NCBI GenBank assembly: GCA_964525605.1
Contig: CAZGKT010000006.1
Span: 62,001 to 126,000 of the forward strand
Source of the DNA: CAVTWJ01 sp964525605
Lineage (GTDB): Bacteria > Oederibacteriota > Muellerivitia > Muellerivitales > Muellerivitaceae
DNA length: 64,000 nucleotides
Direction of reading: 5' to 3'
The notes beneath the pieces are model-generated. The model was not told the origin of the DNA. It did not search any database and worked only from the letters and a program-made list of their open reading frames with translations. Shown in pieces: positions 53,166-61,467 of the stretch. A program made the translations under genes and the position numbers. Numbering within the stretch: position 1 is the first letter of the stretch; each line of letters starts with the position of its first letter.

Positions 53166-54290
53166 ATGAAAACCGTTTGGAAAGGGCAGTACCTGGACGG
53201 CAAGACCTCGGCCAGCCGGAAAGTGGAAATCCGTCCCCTGAAAGCGGGGCTGAGGATCAAGCCGGCCCGGGGCGCCGCCCGGCTTTGGCCCTATTCGGAA
53301 ATCCGCCAGGTTCAGGGCCGTTACGCGGGCGAGCCTGTTCGGCTGGAACGGGGCCGGGGGATCGCCGAAACCCTCATCATCGCCGATACGAATTTTTTGA
53401 ACAGCCTCAGGGCCGGCGCCCGGGCCAAGGCGGGGCGTTTTCACAACCCCGGTTTTCGGCGCGCGCGCCTTTGGCTGACCGTTTTGGCCGGGCTATCCAC
53501 CCTGATCGTTTCTTACGGGGTCTACCGATGGGGCATCCCCGCCCTGGCGGAAAATGTGGCAAACCGCGTGCCGCCCAGCTGGGAAGAGGGGCTGGGGGAA
53601 TCCACCCTGAACCAATTGGCCCCGACCGAAACCCGCCAATACAACCCCCCGCTGGAAGTGGCCCTCTCGAACATCGTGTCGAAACTCACCGGCACCCTTC
53701 CTCAATGCCCCTACCGTTTTCGCGTGACGGTTTGCGACCTGCCCGTGGTCAATGCCTTCGCCCTCCCCGGGGGGAACATCGTGGTTTATCGGGGGCTGTT
53801 GGATGAGACCTCCTCGCCCGAGGAACTGGCGGGGGTTTTGGCCCACGAGATGCAGCACGTGCTCAAGCGCCACACCACCCGGCGGCTTATCCAGGAATCC
53901 TCCACCGGATTGCTGATCTCGGCCCTTTCCGGCGATTTCACGGGGAGCATGGCCTTCGGCGTGAAAAGCGCCGCCACCCTGGCCCTGATGAAATATAGCC
54001 GGGACGAGGAGGCGGAAGCCGACCGGGAAGGCATGAAAATGATCCTGGCGGCCCGCATCGATCCCCAGGGGATGATCCGCTTTTTTGAAAAACTCAAGGA
54101 GAAGGAAAAACTTCCCCAATACCTCAAGTTTGTTTCCGATCATCCCGCGACGGAAGACCGGATCGAAAAATTGGGGCAAATCGTTTCGTCCCGGGGGGCC
54201 AATCCCCCGAAGCCGGAGAAACTGCTTCCCGGGACCGACTGGGCCGCCCTCCTCAAGGGGCTGGGCCCGGCCAAGGGAGGGATGCCATGA
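53166..54290 (+). CDS. M48-family membrane zinc metallopeptidase
   Basis: 374 residues. The cytoplasmic N-terminal part (about 1-100) and one membrane helix ('LWLTVLAGLSTLIVSYGVY') precede the peptidase domain. The zinc motif HEMQH is at residues 227-231, with the third ligand Glu in 'DEEAEADREG', and the 'GGNIVVYRGLL' strand and C-terminal 'SDHPATEDRI' typical of M48B/BepA-like enzymes. It should cleave misfolded or surplus envelope proteins in the periplasm. It lies between the DUF898 gene and the Sel1-repeat gene; the latter overlaps it by ATGA, as BepA-type proteases often work with TPR-like partners. Confidence 0.92.
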   Translation: MKTVWKGQYLDGKTSASRKVEIRPLKAGLRIKPARGAARLWPYSEIRQVQGRYAGEPVRLERGRGIAETLIIADTNFLNSLRAGARAKAGRFHNPGFRRARLWLTVLAGLSTLIVSYGVYRWGIPALAENVANRVPPSWEEGLGESTLNQLAPTETRQYNPPLEVALSNIVSKLTGTLPQCPYRFRVTVCDLPVVNAFALPGGNIVVYRGLLDETSSPEELAGVLAHEMQHVLKRHTTRRLIQESSTGLLISALSGDFTGSMAFGVKSAATLALMKYSRDEEAEADREGMKMILAARIDPQGMIRFFEKLKEKEKLPQYLKFVSDHPATEDRIEKLGQIVSSRGANPPKPEKLLPGTDWAALLKGLGPAKGGMP

Positions 54291-55888
54291 GAAAGGGATT
54301 TGTGATGAAAAAATCAAAAAATAAACCGAAAGTCCCGGCCGAATCGAAATTTACCCGGGTCCTCCAAAGCGGTGTCTTCCACGTCGTGGGAAGTATCCTT
54401 TACCTCGTGGTCGTGATCAGTTTCCCGGTTTTACTCATCCGCCATTTTCCCAACCTGCGGGGTAATGCCGAATACCTCCAGGGCGTCAAAGCCGACAAGG
54501 CCAAGGACTACCCCCTGGCCCTGGAGTGGTTTCAAAAATCAGCCGCCAAGGGGAACGCCCAAGCCGAAAACTATCTGGGCTTTTATTACGTCACAGGCAA
54601 GGGCGTCGACCGAAACGATCTGGAATCCTTTGAGTGGTACCTGAAATCCGCGAGCCAGGGAAACGCCTATGGCGAGATCTGCGTGGGGTTTGATTACGAA
54701 ATGGCACGGGGCGTTGAAAAGAATTACGCCGAAGCCAAGAAGTGGTATCAAAAAGCGGCCGACCAAGGGGACCCCCAAGGCCAGGCCGACCTGGGGATGC
54801 TTTACCAAAACGGGCGGGGAGTTCCGAAGGATTACGCCGAAGCCATGAAGTGGTACCGCAAAGCGGCGGATCGAAAAAACTCCGACGGACTCACGGATGT
54901 GGGATGGCTTTATGAAAACGGCTGGGGGGTGCCCCAGGATTACGCCGAAGCGATGAAGTGGTTTCAAAAAGCCGCGGACCGCGGAAACCCCCGCGGTTTC
55001 GTGAACGCGGGATGGCTTTACCAGCACGGTTGGGGCGTTCCCCAGAATTACGCCGAAGCCATGAGGTTGTATCAAAAAGCGGCGGATAAGGGCAACGCCG
55101 CCGGATTCAATAACACGGGTTGGCTGTATGAAAAGGGCTGAGGCGTTCCAAAGGATTACGCCGAAGCCATGAGGCGGTTTCAAAAATCCGCGGATCTCGG
55201 GGACGACCGGGGCCTGACGAACATCGGGTGGCTTTATGAAAAGGGCTTGGGCGTTCCAAAAAATTATGCCGTGGCGAGAATGTGGTATCAAAAAGCCGTG
55301 GATAACGGGAAGGGATTCGGCCTGACGGAAATGGGGCGGCAATATGAAAAGGGCCAGGGCGTCCGAAGGGATTACGCCGAAGCCATGAAGTGGTATCGAA
55401 AAGCCGCGGATGAAAACAATGGCAACGGCCTGGATGATGTCGGACGGTTATACGAAAAGGGCCTGGGGGTTCCCAAGGATTACGCCGAGGCCATGAAATG
55501 GTTTCAAAAATCCGCCGACCAGGGAAACCCCAGCGGTCAAAATAACATCGGGTGGCTTTACCAAAACGGATGGGGTGTCCCGAAAGATTACGGGAAAGCC
55601 CTGGCGCTCTACCAAAAAGCCGTCCAAAAGGATAACCGGGGGGCCGAAGAAGGCATGGGAGAGCTTTACGAGAATGGCTGGGGGGTTCCGAAGGATTACG
55701 CGCAAGCCATGAAGTGGTATTTAAAGTCCGCCGATCAAGAGGCTGACGTCGCGGAATACAAAATCGGCAACCTTTATCATTTGGGCCTTGGAGTCAAAAA
55801 AGATGATCAGGAAGCGATGAAGTGGTACCGGAAAGCCGTCACCGATGGGAACCAGGACGCCAAAAAAGCCCTCAAATTGTTACGGTAA
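54287..55888 (+). pseudogene. Sel1-repeat protein gene split by an in-frame TGA
   Basis: Starts by ATGA overlap with the M48 gene (a second ATG is 18 bp in). One membrane helix ('FHVVGSILYLVVVISFPVLL') is followed by about 13 Sel1 repeats of 36 residues ('GVPKDYAEAMKWYRKAAD'). At 55139-55141 the codon after 'LYEKG' is TGA where sister repeats have TGG (Trp) or TTG (Leu). The frame then continues intact through seven more repeats to the stop at 55888. So a 533-residue protein is cut to 284 residues by one substitution; the second part could restart at the ATG at 55169 but has no signal or ribosome-binding site. TGA is an ordinary stop elsewhere in the window. Recent nonsense mutation or assembly error is likely. 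Confidence 0.8.
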
Positions 55889-55890
55889 AT

Positions 55891-55915
55891 AAAAAAACGA
55901 AAACCTTGGTTTTCC
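55891..55915 (-). terminator. Terminator of the small CxxC membrane protein gene
   Basis: On the minus strand GAAAACC / GGTTTTC with a 2-base loop is followed by a T run, directly after the stop of 55919-56218. Confidence 0.55.
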
Positions 55916-55918
55916 GGG

Positions 55919-56218
55919 TTATTCCGTGATGACCGGCTCGGCGGTCATGGAGGAACCCTCCAGCGGCTTCATCTTCATCAGTTTGAAAACTTGCGCGATG
56001 TTCGAGAACATGAAGAAAAAGGTATAGAAGAACGACTTAACCCCCCACCAGCCCAGAAAGAGGTTGGTGAAGAAGGTGCCCCAGAAACGGTGGTAGGCGC
56101 ATTTTTTACAATAGGCCCCGCTGAAGGTTTTACTGATATGCATGACGAGCAACCCGATGTTCTGCCGAAACGTCACGGGATAAAGCGGCGCGTCGGTTTT
56201 ACATTTAATGCATTGCAT
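55919..56218 (-). CDS. Small membrane protein with two CxxC motifs
   Basis: 99 residues from the ATG at 56218, which GGAGG precedes; the frame's longer N terminus is unsupported. Two zinc-ribbon-like pairs ('MQCIKCKT' and 'AYCKKCAYH') flank 'TFRQNIGLLVMHISKTFSG'. A hydrophobic stretch follows ('FWGTFFTNLFLGWWGVKSFF' and a second segment). This looks like a cytoplasmic zinc ribbon tied to the membrane. No family name is offered. Confidence 0.65.
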   Translation of the reverse strand: MQCIKCKTDAPLYPVTFRQNIGLLVMHISKTFSGAYCKKCAYHRFWGTFFTNLFLGWWGVKSFFYTFFFMFSNIAQVFKLMKMKPLEGSSMTAEPVITE

Positions 56219-56384
56219 AATTCCTCCTCTAAATAGGCCTGAACTTAGCCAAACTTTACCACAATCGGTTAAAACCGGAGCTCGGCTTTCGATCAAGCCC
56301 ATCCGCAACACGGCCAGCCAATCTATGATTTTTTAAGGAAAGTACGGCGGCGCGCTAAGGAATTACTATTTTTGGTAAAAAAAA

Positions 56385-56433
56385 GAACCCAGCTTGTACC
56401 TGTTCCTTATTGGAATGGGCACAAGCTGGGTTC
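56385..56433 (-). terminator. Terminator of the barrel gene 56470-57015
   Basis: 13-bp stem GAACCCAGCTTGT / ACAAGCTGGGTTC with a 23-base loop; on the minus strand it is followed by eight T. Same GAACCC core as three other terminators in the window. Confidence 0.85.
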
Positions 56434-56469
56434 TGAGTTACAGGCTCAACGTTTTATGTGTTCCTTTTT

Positions 56470-57015
56470 TTATAGGGGAAACTTTAAACCGGCGGTAATC
56501 GGGACATCCGTAGCGATACTCGAGGCGTCCGTATTGCCCACGAAGGCCATGTGCAATTTGCCCTCCACGAAAAGCGAGGTAGCACCCCCCAGGTCAAACT
56601 GGACCCCGCCGCCGATGACACCCGCGAAATAGGCGGAAGAAGCGCTAATGTCTTCCCCGGAGTTCAAGGACAGGTTCAATCCCGGCCCGGCCAAAAGGTA
56701 GGGCTGGAAACCCGGGTTCTCCAGGGTGAATTTAAATTCCGGCAGGATATAAAGGTCAAAGGTGCTGTTGCCGTTTCCGTCGGAATAAACCGCCCCATCC
56801 AAATCCAGCTGCACGGCGGCGCACCGATCAAACGAATAGCCTCCGAAAACCTCCCCGACCAAACCCGCCGGCGTTCCGGCCCACCAATTGTAGGTCGGTA
56901 CATCCAACCCGGCTCCGATGCCGAGGTACATGCCCTCCCCCGGTTTCTCTTCCGCCGCGAAGGAGAGTGAAGTCACCAGCATCAGACCCGCCACCAGACT
57001 TAATATTCTTTTCAT
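56470..57015 (-). CDS. Small outer-membrane beta-barrel protein, 181 aa
   Basis: ATG at 57015 preceded by GAGGGAAG; the upstream extension is unsupported. Signal peptide ends 'TSLSFAAE'. The mature protein has about eight amphipathic strands ('GMYLGIGAGLDVPTYNW', 'LVGEVFGGYSFDRCAAVQLD', 'FDLYILPEFKFTLENPGF', 'YLLAGPGLNLSL', 'FVEGKLHMAFVG'), matching OmpA/OmpW-type small barrels. Function unknown; monocistronic with its own terminator. Confidence 0.75.
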   Translation of the reverse strand: MKRILSLVAGLMLVTSLSFAAEEKPGEGMYLGIGAGLDVPTYNWWAGTPAGLVGEVFGGYSFDRCAAVQLDLDGAVYSDGNGNSTFDLYILPEFKFTLENPGFQPYLLAGPGLNLSLNSGEDISASSAYFAGVIGGGVQFDLGGATSLFVEGKLHMAFVGNTDASSIATDVPITAGLKFPL

Positions 57016-57076
57016 TTTCTTCCCTCGTTTTTGATTTTCACTGCCTTCCACCCCGGCCCGTCTCAACCAACCGGCC

Positions 57077-57877
57077 TTATTGGGCGGGTTGGGTCACGGC
57101 GTTGGTGATGAGATTGACCGCGCTTTGGGCGTAAAGCCTGCCGTCGATGGCGGCGCCCGAGAGCATGTCGATTTTCGTTTGCGCCAGGATGGTTCCCTCC
57201 ATTTGCGAGGTCGTGTTCAGGGTCACGATTCCCGCGACCTGCCAGACGATATTGTTGGCGCTGGCGCCCCCGCTCAACACGACCGTGGTGGCCGCCGCCA
57301 GGTCCAGCGTCTGGGCGATTTGGAAAATCCAGGTGTCATTCGAACCGCCGGCAAGCGTCACGTTTGTCGGGATGGTCAGGCCGGTCCCCCATTTGTAAAT
57401 TCCCGGGGCCAGGGTCATGCCCCCGATATTCCCGGCGCCCAGCTCGGTGACTTTCGCCGGCATTCCGGCCGCGGTGGTATAGGCCGTCCGCATGTTGTTG
57501 ATCGCGGTGGTCAGGTTGGAGGGGGTGGGATTCGTGTAATCGGCCGCGTAAAGTTTTCCGGTCACCTGGGTCGAGGTTGAAAAGACGTTGGAACTATCCA
57601 TGGTTTCGGAAAAACCGGTCAGGGCGGTTCGGGATATCGGGCTCAAACCCACATTTCCGGTGATCTTGGACGTGGGGACCGTCGACACCCCGGTTTCGGC
57701 CAGGATGACGTATTCTCCCGCCGCACCCAAAGGCACCGGACCCTGGCTCAAACCGGCTCCGTACATCCCCTTCGCGCCTACGAGGCCCAGGTCGGTACAT
57801 CCCGTTAAATAAATCGCGGGAATCGCGGCCAGGAACAACACCCACAGCCAAATCTTGTTTTCCAAAAGCTTTTTCAT
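57077..57877 (-). CDS. Ice-binding-like (DUF3494) lipoprotein
   Basis: 266 residues from the ATG at 57877. Lipobox 'AIYLTGC' makes it a lipoprotein. The mature part is a full DUF3494 domain: 'YVILAETGVSTVPTSKITG', 'NVGLSPISRTALTGFS', 'AADYTNPTPSNLTTAI', 'LGAGNIGGMTLAPGIYKWG', 'VTLAGGSNDTWIFQIAQTL', 'IVWQVAGIVTL', 'EGTILAQT' and 'GRLYAQSAVNLI'. This right-handed beta-solenoid with an alongside helix is the type-1 ice-binding fold of polar microbes, though many members in non-polar bacteria have no tested ice activity and may be adhesins. Monocistronic. Confidence 0.9.
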   Translation of the reverse strand: MKKLLENKIWLWVLFLAAIPAIYLTGCTDLGLVGAKGMYGAGLSQGPVPLGAAGEYVILAETGVSTVPTSKITGNVGLSPISRTALTGFSETMDSSNVFSTSTQVTGKLYAADYTNPTPSNLTTAINNMRTAYTTAAGMPAKVTELGAGNIGGMTLAPGIYKWGTGLTIPTNVTLAGGSNDTWIFQIAQTLDLAAATTVVLSGGASANNIVWQVAGIVTLNTTSQMEGTILAQTKIDMLSGAAIDGRLYAQSAVNLITNAVTQPAQ

Positions 57878-58135
57878 TGGAATCTTTCTTGGGACAAATT
57901 TATGAATCAACGATCTTTGTGAGGAATAGAGCAAGTGTCATGCCCCGCGCGCGCGCGGGAGAAACAAACACGCAAAGCGCCAATTGCTCGAAATTTGGGT
58001 GGGTGGGTTCAGGAGTGAATCAATTTGAAACGTATGCGTGTCGTTTTGATCGATTAGAGGAGAAAGGGTGAAGCCGAATCAGGACCGGTTAATACTGGGA
58101 ACCAGGAAAAAAGGACAACCTAGAAGGGGTTAACC

Positions 58136-58167
58136 CCGGATTTAGGCTTTATATCCATTCGGTTCGA
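58136..58167 (+). promoter_or_regulatory. Shared upstream motif, copy 1
   Basis: CCGGATTTAGGCTTTATATC followed by CATTCGGTTCGA. It matches, with four or five differences, the sequence at 59525-59556 upstream of the next gene. TTTATAT could be a -10 region. Confidence 0.4.
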
Positions 58168-58218
58168 AATTAGTTGAGGGTATTGGCCCGGCCTTGTTTT
58201 TCGGCCCTTCGAGCTACC

Positions 58219-58251
58219 CTTCATATTTAATTTGTAATATTAAATATGAAG
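58219..58251 (+). promoter_or_regulatory. Perfect inverted repeat upstream of the DUF4143 ATPase gene (candidate operator)
   Basis: CTTCATATTTAAT is repeated perfectly in inverted orientation around a 7-base spacer, ending 15 bp before the ATG. AT-rich and without a T run, so more like a dimeric repressor site than a terminator. Confidence 0.5.
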
Positions 58252-58266
58252 TGTTAAGTTAAGCCC

Positions 58267-59496
58267 ATGAAATTCCAAAACCGGACCCTGGCCCGAACCA
58301 TCCTGAAGGCGGCGAAAACCTTTCCCGCCGTTGTGGTGACCGGACCCCGGCAGTCGGGAAAAACCACTCTTCTGCGTCATCTTTTCGGCCAAACCCACGG
58401 TTTCGTGAGCCTGGAAAACCACGACGCCAGGGAGCGGGCTATCCAAGATCCCTTGGCCTTTCTCGAGAGGCACCCGCCTCCCCTGGTTCTCGACGAGATT
58501 CAATACGTACCCCAATTGCTTTCTTATCTCAAAAGTTCCATCGACGAAAAGCGGCTGCCGGGCCGCTTCATACTGACGGGATCGCAAAATTTCGCCCTCA
58601 TGCAGGGAGTGACCCAGTCCCTCGCGGGTCGGGCCGCCATCCTTTCCCTGCCCCCCCTTTCTCTCGCGGAGAAGGTGGGTGCGGGCAGCCTTTCCCTGGA
58701 GCCGGGCGCCTGGTTGAAGGGCCTTTTCAAGCCTCCCGTTATTCTGCGGGGCCCGGCCCTGAAGGATTACCTTTTGCGGGGGGGATATCCGGAGCCGGCC
58801 TTGAACAAGTCGGTCGACCGCCAGCTCTGGTGCGGTTCCTACGTAACTACCTATCTGGAACGCGACGTGCGAAGCCTGTCGGGGGTTGGCGACTTGAACC
58901 AATTCGGGCGGTTCCTCCGGCTCTGCGCCTCTCGAACGGGACAGATCCTTAACCTCTCCGACATGGCCCGGGATATCGGGGTGAGTGTCCCGACGGCGAA
59001 AAGGTGGCTTTCCCTCTTGGAAACCGGATACCAGGTTCTTCTGCTTTATCCCTATTACCGCAACATCGGGAAAAGGCTCATCAAGGCCCCCAAGATGTAC
59101 TTTACGGATACCGCGCTCGCCGCCTACCTGATGGGTATTCAGGATGCCGGAGCCTTGGTGGGTAGCCAGGCCTACGGCGCCCTCTTTGAGACTATGGTTG
59201 TTTTGGAGGTTTGGAAAAGGTTCTTGAACCACGGCCAAATGCCTTCCATGTACTACCTTCGCACCCGGGATGGTTTGGAAGTCGATTTGGTCCTGGAAAT
59301 CGGAGGAAAACTTCACTTGATCGAGGTAAAAAGTGCTTCCACCATCACGCCCTCTCACGCCTCCTCGTTCAAGCGGGCCGTCGATTTCCTTGGCAAACAG
59401 GCGGGTTCAAGCTTCCTGATATCGGGTTCCAGAGAAAGTGGGCCGCTCTTAGGAACCATCATCGGTTGCGGCTGGGCAGGCGCTTTTACCGTTTGA
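58267..59496 (+). CDS. DUF4143-family AAA ATPase
   Basis: 409 residues. Walker A 'GPRQSGKT' (about 26-33), Walker B 'LVLDEIQ' (about 73-79), sensor 'FILTGSQNF', then the C-terminal DUF4143 part with 'LRGGYPEPAL', a helix-turn-helix-like stretch ('LSDMARDIGVSVPTAKRWLS'), and the nuclease-like 'EVDLVLEIGGKLHLIEVKSA'. The last element resembles a PD-(D/E)xK core (D, then E-x-K). These ATPases are widespread, often carried by mobile or defence-linked loci, but their role is unproven. An inverted repeat lies just upstream and may be its operator. Confidence 0.9.
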   Translation: MKFQNRTLARTILKAAKTFPAVVVTGPRQSGKTTLLRHLFGQTHGFVSLENHDARERAIQDPLAFLERHPPPLVLDEIQYVPQLLSYLKSSIDEKRLPGRFILTGSQNFALMQGVTQSLAGRAAILSLPPLSLAEKVGAGSLSLEPGAWLKGLFKPPVILRGPALKDYLLRGGYPEPALNKSVDRQLWCGSYVTTYLERDVRSLSGVGDLNQFGRFLRLCASRTGQILNLSDMARDIGVSVPTAKRWLSLLETGYQVLLLYPYYRNIGKRLIKAPKMYFTDTALAAYLMGIQDAGALVGSQAYGALFETMVVLEVWKRFLNHGQMPSMYYLRTRDGLEVDLVLEIGGKLHLIEVKSASTITPSHASSFKRAVDFLGKQAGSSFLISGSRESGPLLGTIIGCGWAGAFTV

Positions 59497-59524
59497 ATAG
59501 GCCTGATGACGATTCAGGTTGATT

Positions 59525-59556
59525 CCGGATTTTGCCTTTATATTCACCCGGTTCGA
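59525..59556 (+). promoter_or_regulatory. Shared upstream motif, copy 2
   Basis: CCGGATTTTGCCTTTATATT followed by CACCCGGTTCGA, the counterpart of 58136-58167. It ends 17 bp before the ATG at 59574. Confidence 0.4.
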
Positions 59557-59573
59557 TTTAAGATGATGCCGAT

Positions 59574-61019
59574 ATGAAAAATTTTTATAGGCCACTCACC
59601 ATATTATTCGCACCCTTCCTGTTCCTCTTCCCGCAGGTCGGCCACTCCTCCGACGTGCGGGTCAACGCCGCCGGGCAGTTGAGCCTGGTGATGACCGACG
59701 AAACCACCGACCTTTCCTCCTACAACCTGGGCAACCCGGCCGGCTTGGCGCTTCTGCCCAGCCAATATCGCCTTCAGGCCGAAACGTCCTGGGGCCAAAC
59801 CACCAATACCTCGGGAAATTACCAATATACTTCCTATGGAATCGCCGAAGGTACCTACCGGGGTCTCATGGTTATTCCGGGGGATGGCTGGGCCTTCCAG
59901 GCCACCGGGGGCCTGACCGACCTGAACCAAGTGGAACCCACCTTGGAGGCACGCCAATACCAATATGGGGATGGGGACGTAACGGTGGCCTACCGTTGGG
60001 GTTGGCTTTCCCTCGGGACGGAAATCACGGGCACCGAAGATGGTTATGCCGTCACCTTCAACAATGCCACGAACCGGGCCACTTACAATTCCAGTGATTT
60101 ATTGTCTATCTCGGGGATCAACCTGGCCCTGCCGTTCGATTCCAGCCCCGGCGCCGCCCGAGTCGACCTGGGGGGGACCTTTCGGTTCCTTCCTGGCGGC
60201 TACGAGGATCAGGGCAGTTACTGGTCCATCCCAGCGGCCCCGAACGACCCGAGCACACTCATCATCCATGAACAGCTCACAACCTTTACTCCCCTCGTGC
60301 AGGTCGAGGTGCCGAAAATTTTCCAGGGGCTGGTCGAATGCCAGTGGAACCATGTCGATTTCTACGAGAATCAGACCTCGGGTTATCCGCCTTACACGCT
60401 TATCCCAAATTATCTCGACCAGACCAATGATGCTTTCCTCTTCAAGGCGAACTACCTTTGCCGCCAGCCTTTATCCGACGACGGTTCCTCCCATCCCTGG
60501 ACTTTCAACCATGGGTTCCTCTTCCAATACCAATCCACCACCTCCAACTTCTACAACACCAACGGGTCCCTCAACAGCGCTTCCACGATCGTCGGTGAGA
60601 TTCTTCAATTCGGCCTTGGGCTTGAACGGCTTCACGAAGGTCTTTTGGGGCTGCAGTTTCAGGAAACCGCAGGGAACAGCCCCGTGGGGGCCGATAACCT
60701 AAGGCTCGCCATTGGTGGGGAATGGTGGGCGACCCCCCATTTTGCCCTGCGGGCCGGTATCACCTACCTGGACGACGAGAACACTGGCCCCGATTTCGAG
60801 TTCAACAGCTTATCCGGCCTGCCCTTCGTCTATGTGGCGCAACAGCGATGGGAGGGGTTTGTTTATCATTTCGGCGCCGGTTACGAGGATGGGCCCCTGC
60901 GGGCCGAGGCCATGGGTTTTTACGAGGCCATCCAACCCTCTAGCAACCCCACACCCAACACCCAATTCGCCTCTTACGGAGTTGAACTGGCCCTGGCCTG
61001 GCGGTGGGGAGAAAAATAG
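59574..61019 (+). CDS. Predicted outer-membrane beta-barrel protein, 481 aa
   Basis: A signal peptide (ending near 'VGHSSD') is followed by about 450 residues of amphipathic strands ('YRLQAETSWGQTTNTSGNYQ', 'WAFQATGGLTDLNQ', 'VTVAYRWGWLSLGTEITG', 'LPFVYVAQQRWEGFVYHFGA') and the final 'YGVELALAWRWGEK'. The layout, including the N-terminal 'SSYNLGNPAGLALLP' segment, recalls FadL- or PorV-like barrels that start with a plug peptide, but this is only a resemblance. No ribosome-binding site is clear. It shares an upstream motif with the DUF4143 gene. Confidence 0.65.
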   Translation: MKNFYRPLTILFAPFLFLFPQVGHSSDVRVNAAGQLSLVMTDETTDLSSYNLGNPAGLALLPSQYRLQAETSWGQTTNTSGNYQYTSYGIAEGTYRGLMVIPGDGWAFQATGGLTDLNQVEPTLEARQYQYGDGDVTVAYRWGWLSLGTEITGTEDGYAVTFNNATNRATYNSSDLLSISGINLALPFDSSPGAARVDLGGTFRFLPGGYEDQGSYWSIPAAPNDPSTLIIHEQLTTFTPLVQVEVPKIFQGLVECQWNHVDFYENQTSGYPPYTLIPNYLDQTNDAFLFKANYLCRQPLSDDGSSHPWTFNHGFLFQYQSTTSNFYNTNGSLNSASTIVGEILQFGLGLERLHEGLLGLQFQETAGNSPVGADNLRLAIGGEWWATPHFALRAGITYLDDENTGPDFEFNSLSGLPFVYVAQQRWEGFVYHFGAGYEDGPLRAEAMGFYEAIQPSSNPTPNTQFASYGVELALAWRWGEK

Positions 61020-61057
61020 TAAGTAAACAATGAAGTGCCTAACCCCTTTCCCTTTTG

Positions 61058-61225
61058 TTATTCGGCCGTCGGAACCCAAAGTGAATTGGTAGGATCGTAA
61101 AGCTTGGCGAGTTCGGGATTTTCTGGTTTGAACAGAACCGCCACTTCGTCGTTCATCTCTTGATAACGTTCATATTCGTCGAATCGATTCGGACCCCGAA
61201 AATCAGGTGTATTTACCGGGCACTT
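61058..61225 (-). pseudogene. 3' remnant of an unknown protein gene, cut by the repeat locus
   Basis: On the minus strand a frame ends in TAA at 61058 and reads back through 'NPELAKLYDPTNSLWVPTAE' and 'GPNRFDEYERYQEMNDEV' to 'KCPVNTPDFR', where it meets the first repeat unit at 61226. There it loses coding character and hits a stop after a few codons. No start codon or ribosome-binding site fits, apart from an internal ATG. The amino-acid composition is that of a real protein. The family is not recognised. The repeat array seems to have replaced or interrupted the upstream part of this gene. Confidence 0.45.
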
Positions 61226-61350
61226 TATTCGTCTAATCGTCTAATGCCGCCGGTTTAGACGAAAAGCCGGTCCATTAGACGATTAGGCGAATCGTTAGAC
61301 GCATTAGACGAATAGACAGTCAAAAATCCAATAAATTTAGTGGTTCCGCC
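61226..61350. repeat. Hairpin repeat unit A (TTAGACG words)
   Basis: 125-bp unit. Its 5' arm ATTCGTCTAATCGTCTAATG (61227-61246) pairs over 20 bp with 61273-61292 (one wobble). An inner CCGG / CCGG stem closes the loop. Further TTAGACG words follow, then a linker containing CCAATAAATTTAGTGG. Confidence 0.85.
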
Positions 61351-61467
61351 TATTCGTCTAATCGACTCACACCGGACTTGAGTCGATTGAGTCGAATAAT
61401 GAGTCGATTAGTCGAATCGTGAGTCGAATAGACCCCCAAAACCCAATAAATTCAGCGGTCCCCATAG
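61351..61467. repeat. Hairpin repeat unit B (GAGTCGA words)
   Basis: 117-bp unit starting like A (TATTCGTCTAATCG). The 5' arm 61352-61369 pairs over 18 bp, one mismatch, with 61400-61417. GAGTCGA words occur at 61380, 61389, 61401 and 61421. The linker CCAATAAATTCAGCGG matches that of A. Confidence 0.85.

Larger units (their letters stand above)
57878..58266. other. Intergenic region with a shared 32-bp motif and an inverted repeat
   Basis: 389 bp. It contains an alternating GC tract (about 57948-57958), the motif at 58136-58167 that recurs before gene 59574, and the perfect inverted repeat at 58219-58251. No gene. Confidence 0.6.

Noticed and set aside
55139..55141. UGA recoding (Trp, Gly or selenocysteine) in the Sel1 gene
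   Set aside because: UGA ends ilvD, the amidotransferase gene and other genes here, and no selenocysteine-insertion-like hairpin or redox motif is apparent. Mutation or error is simpler.
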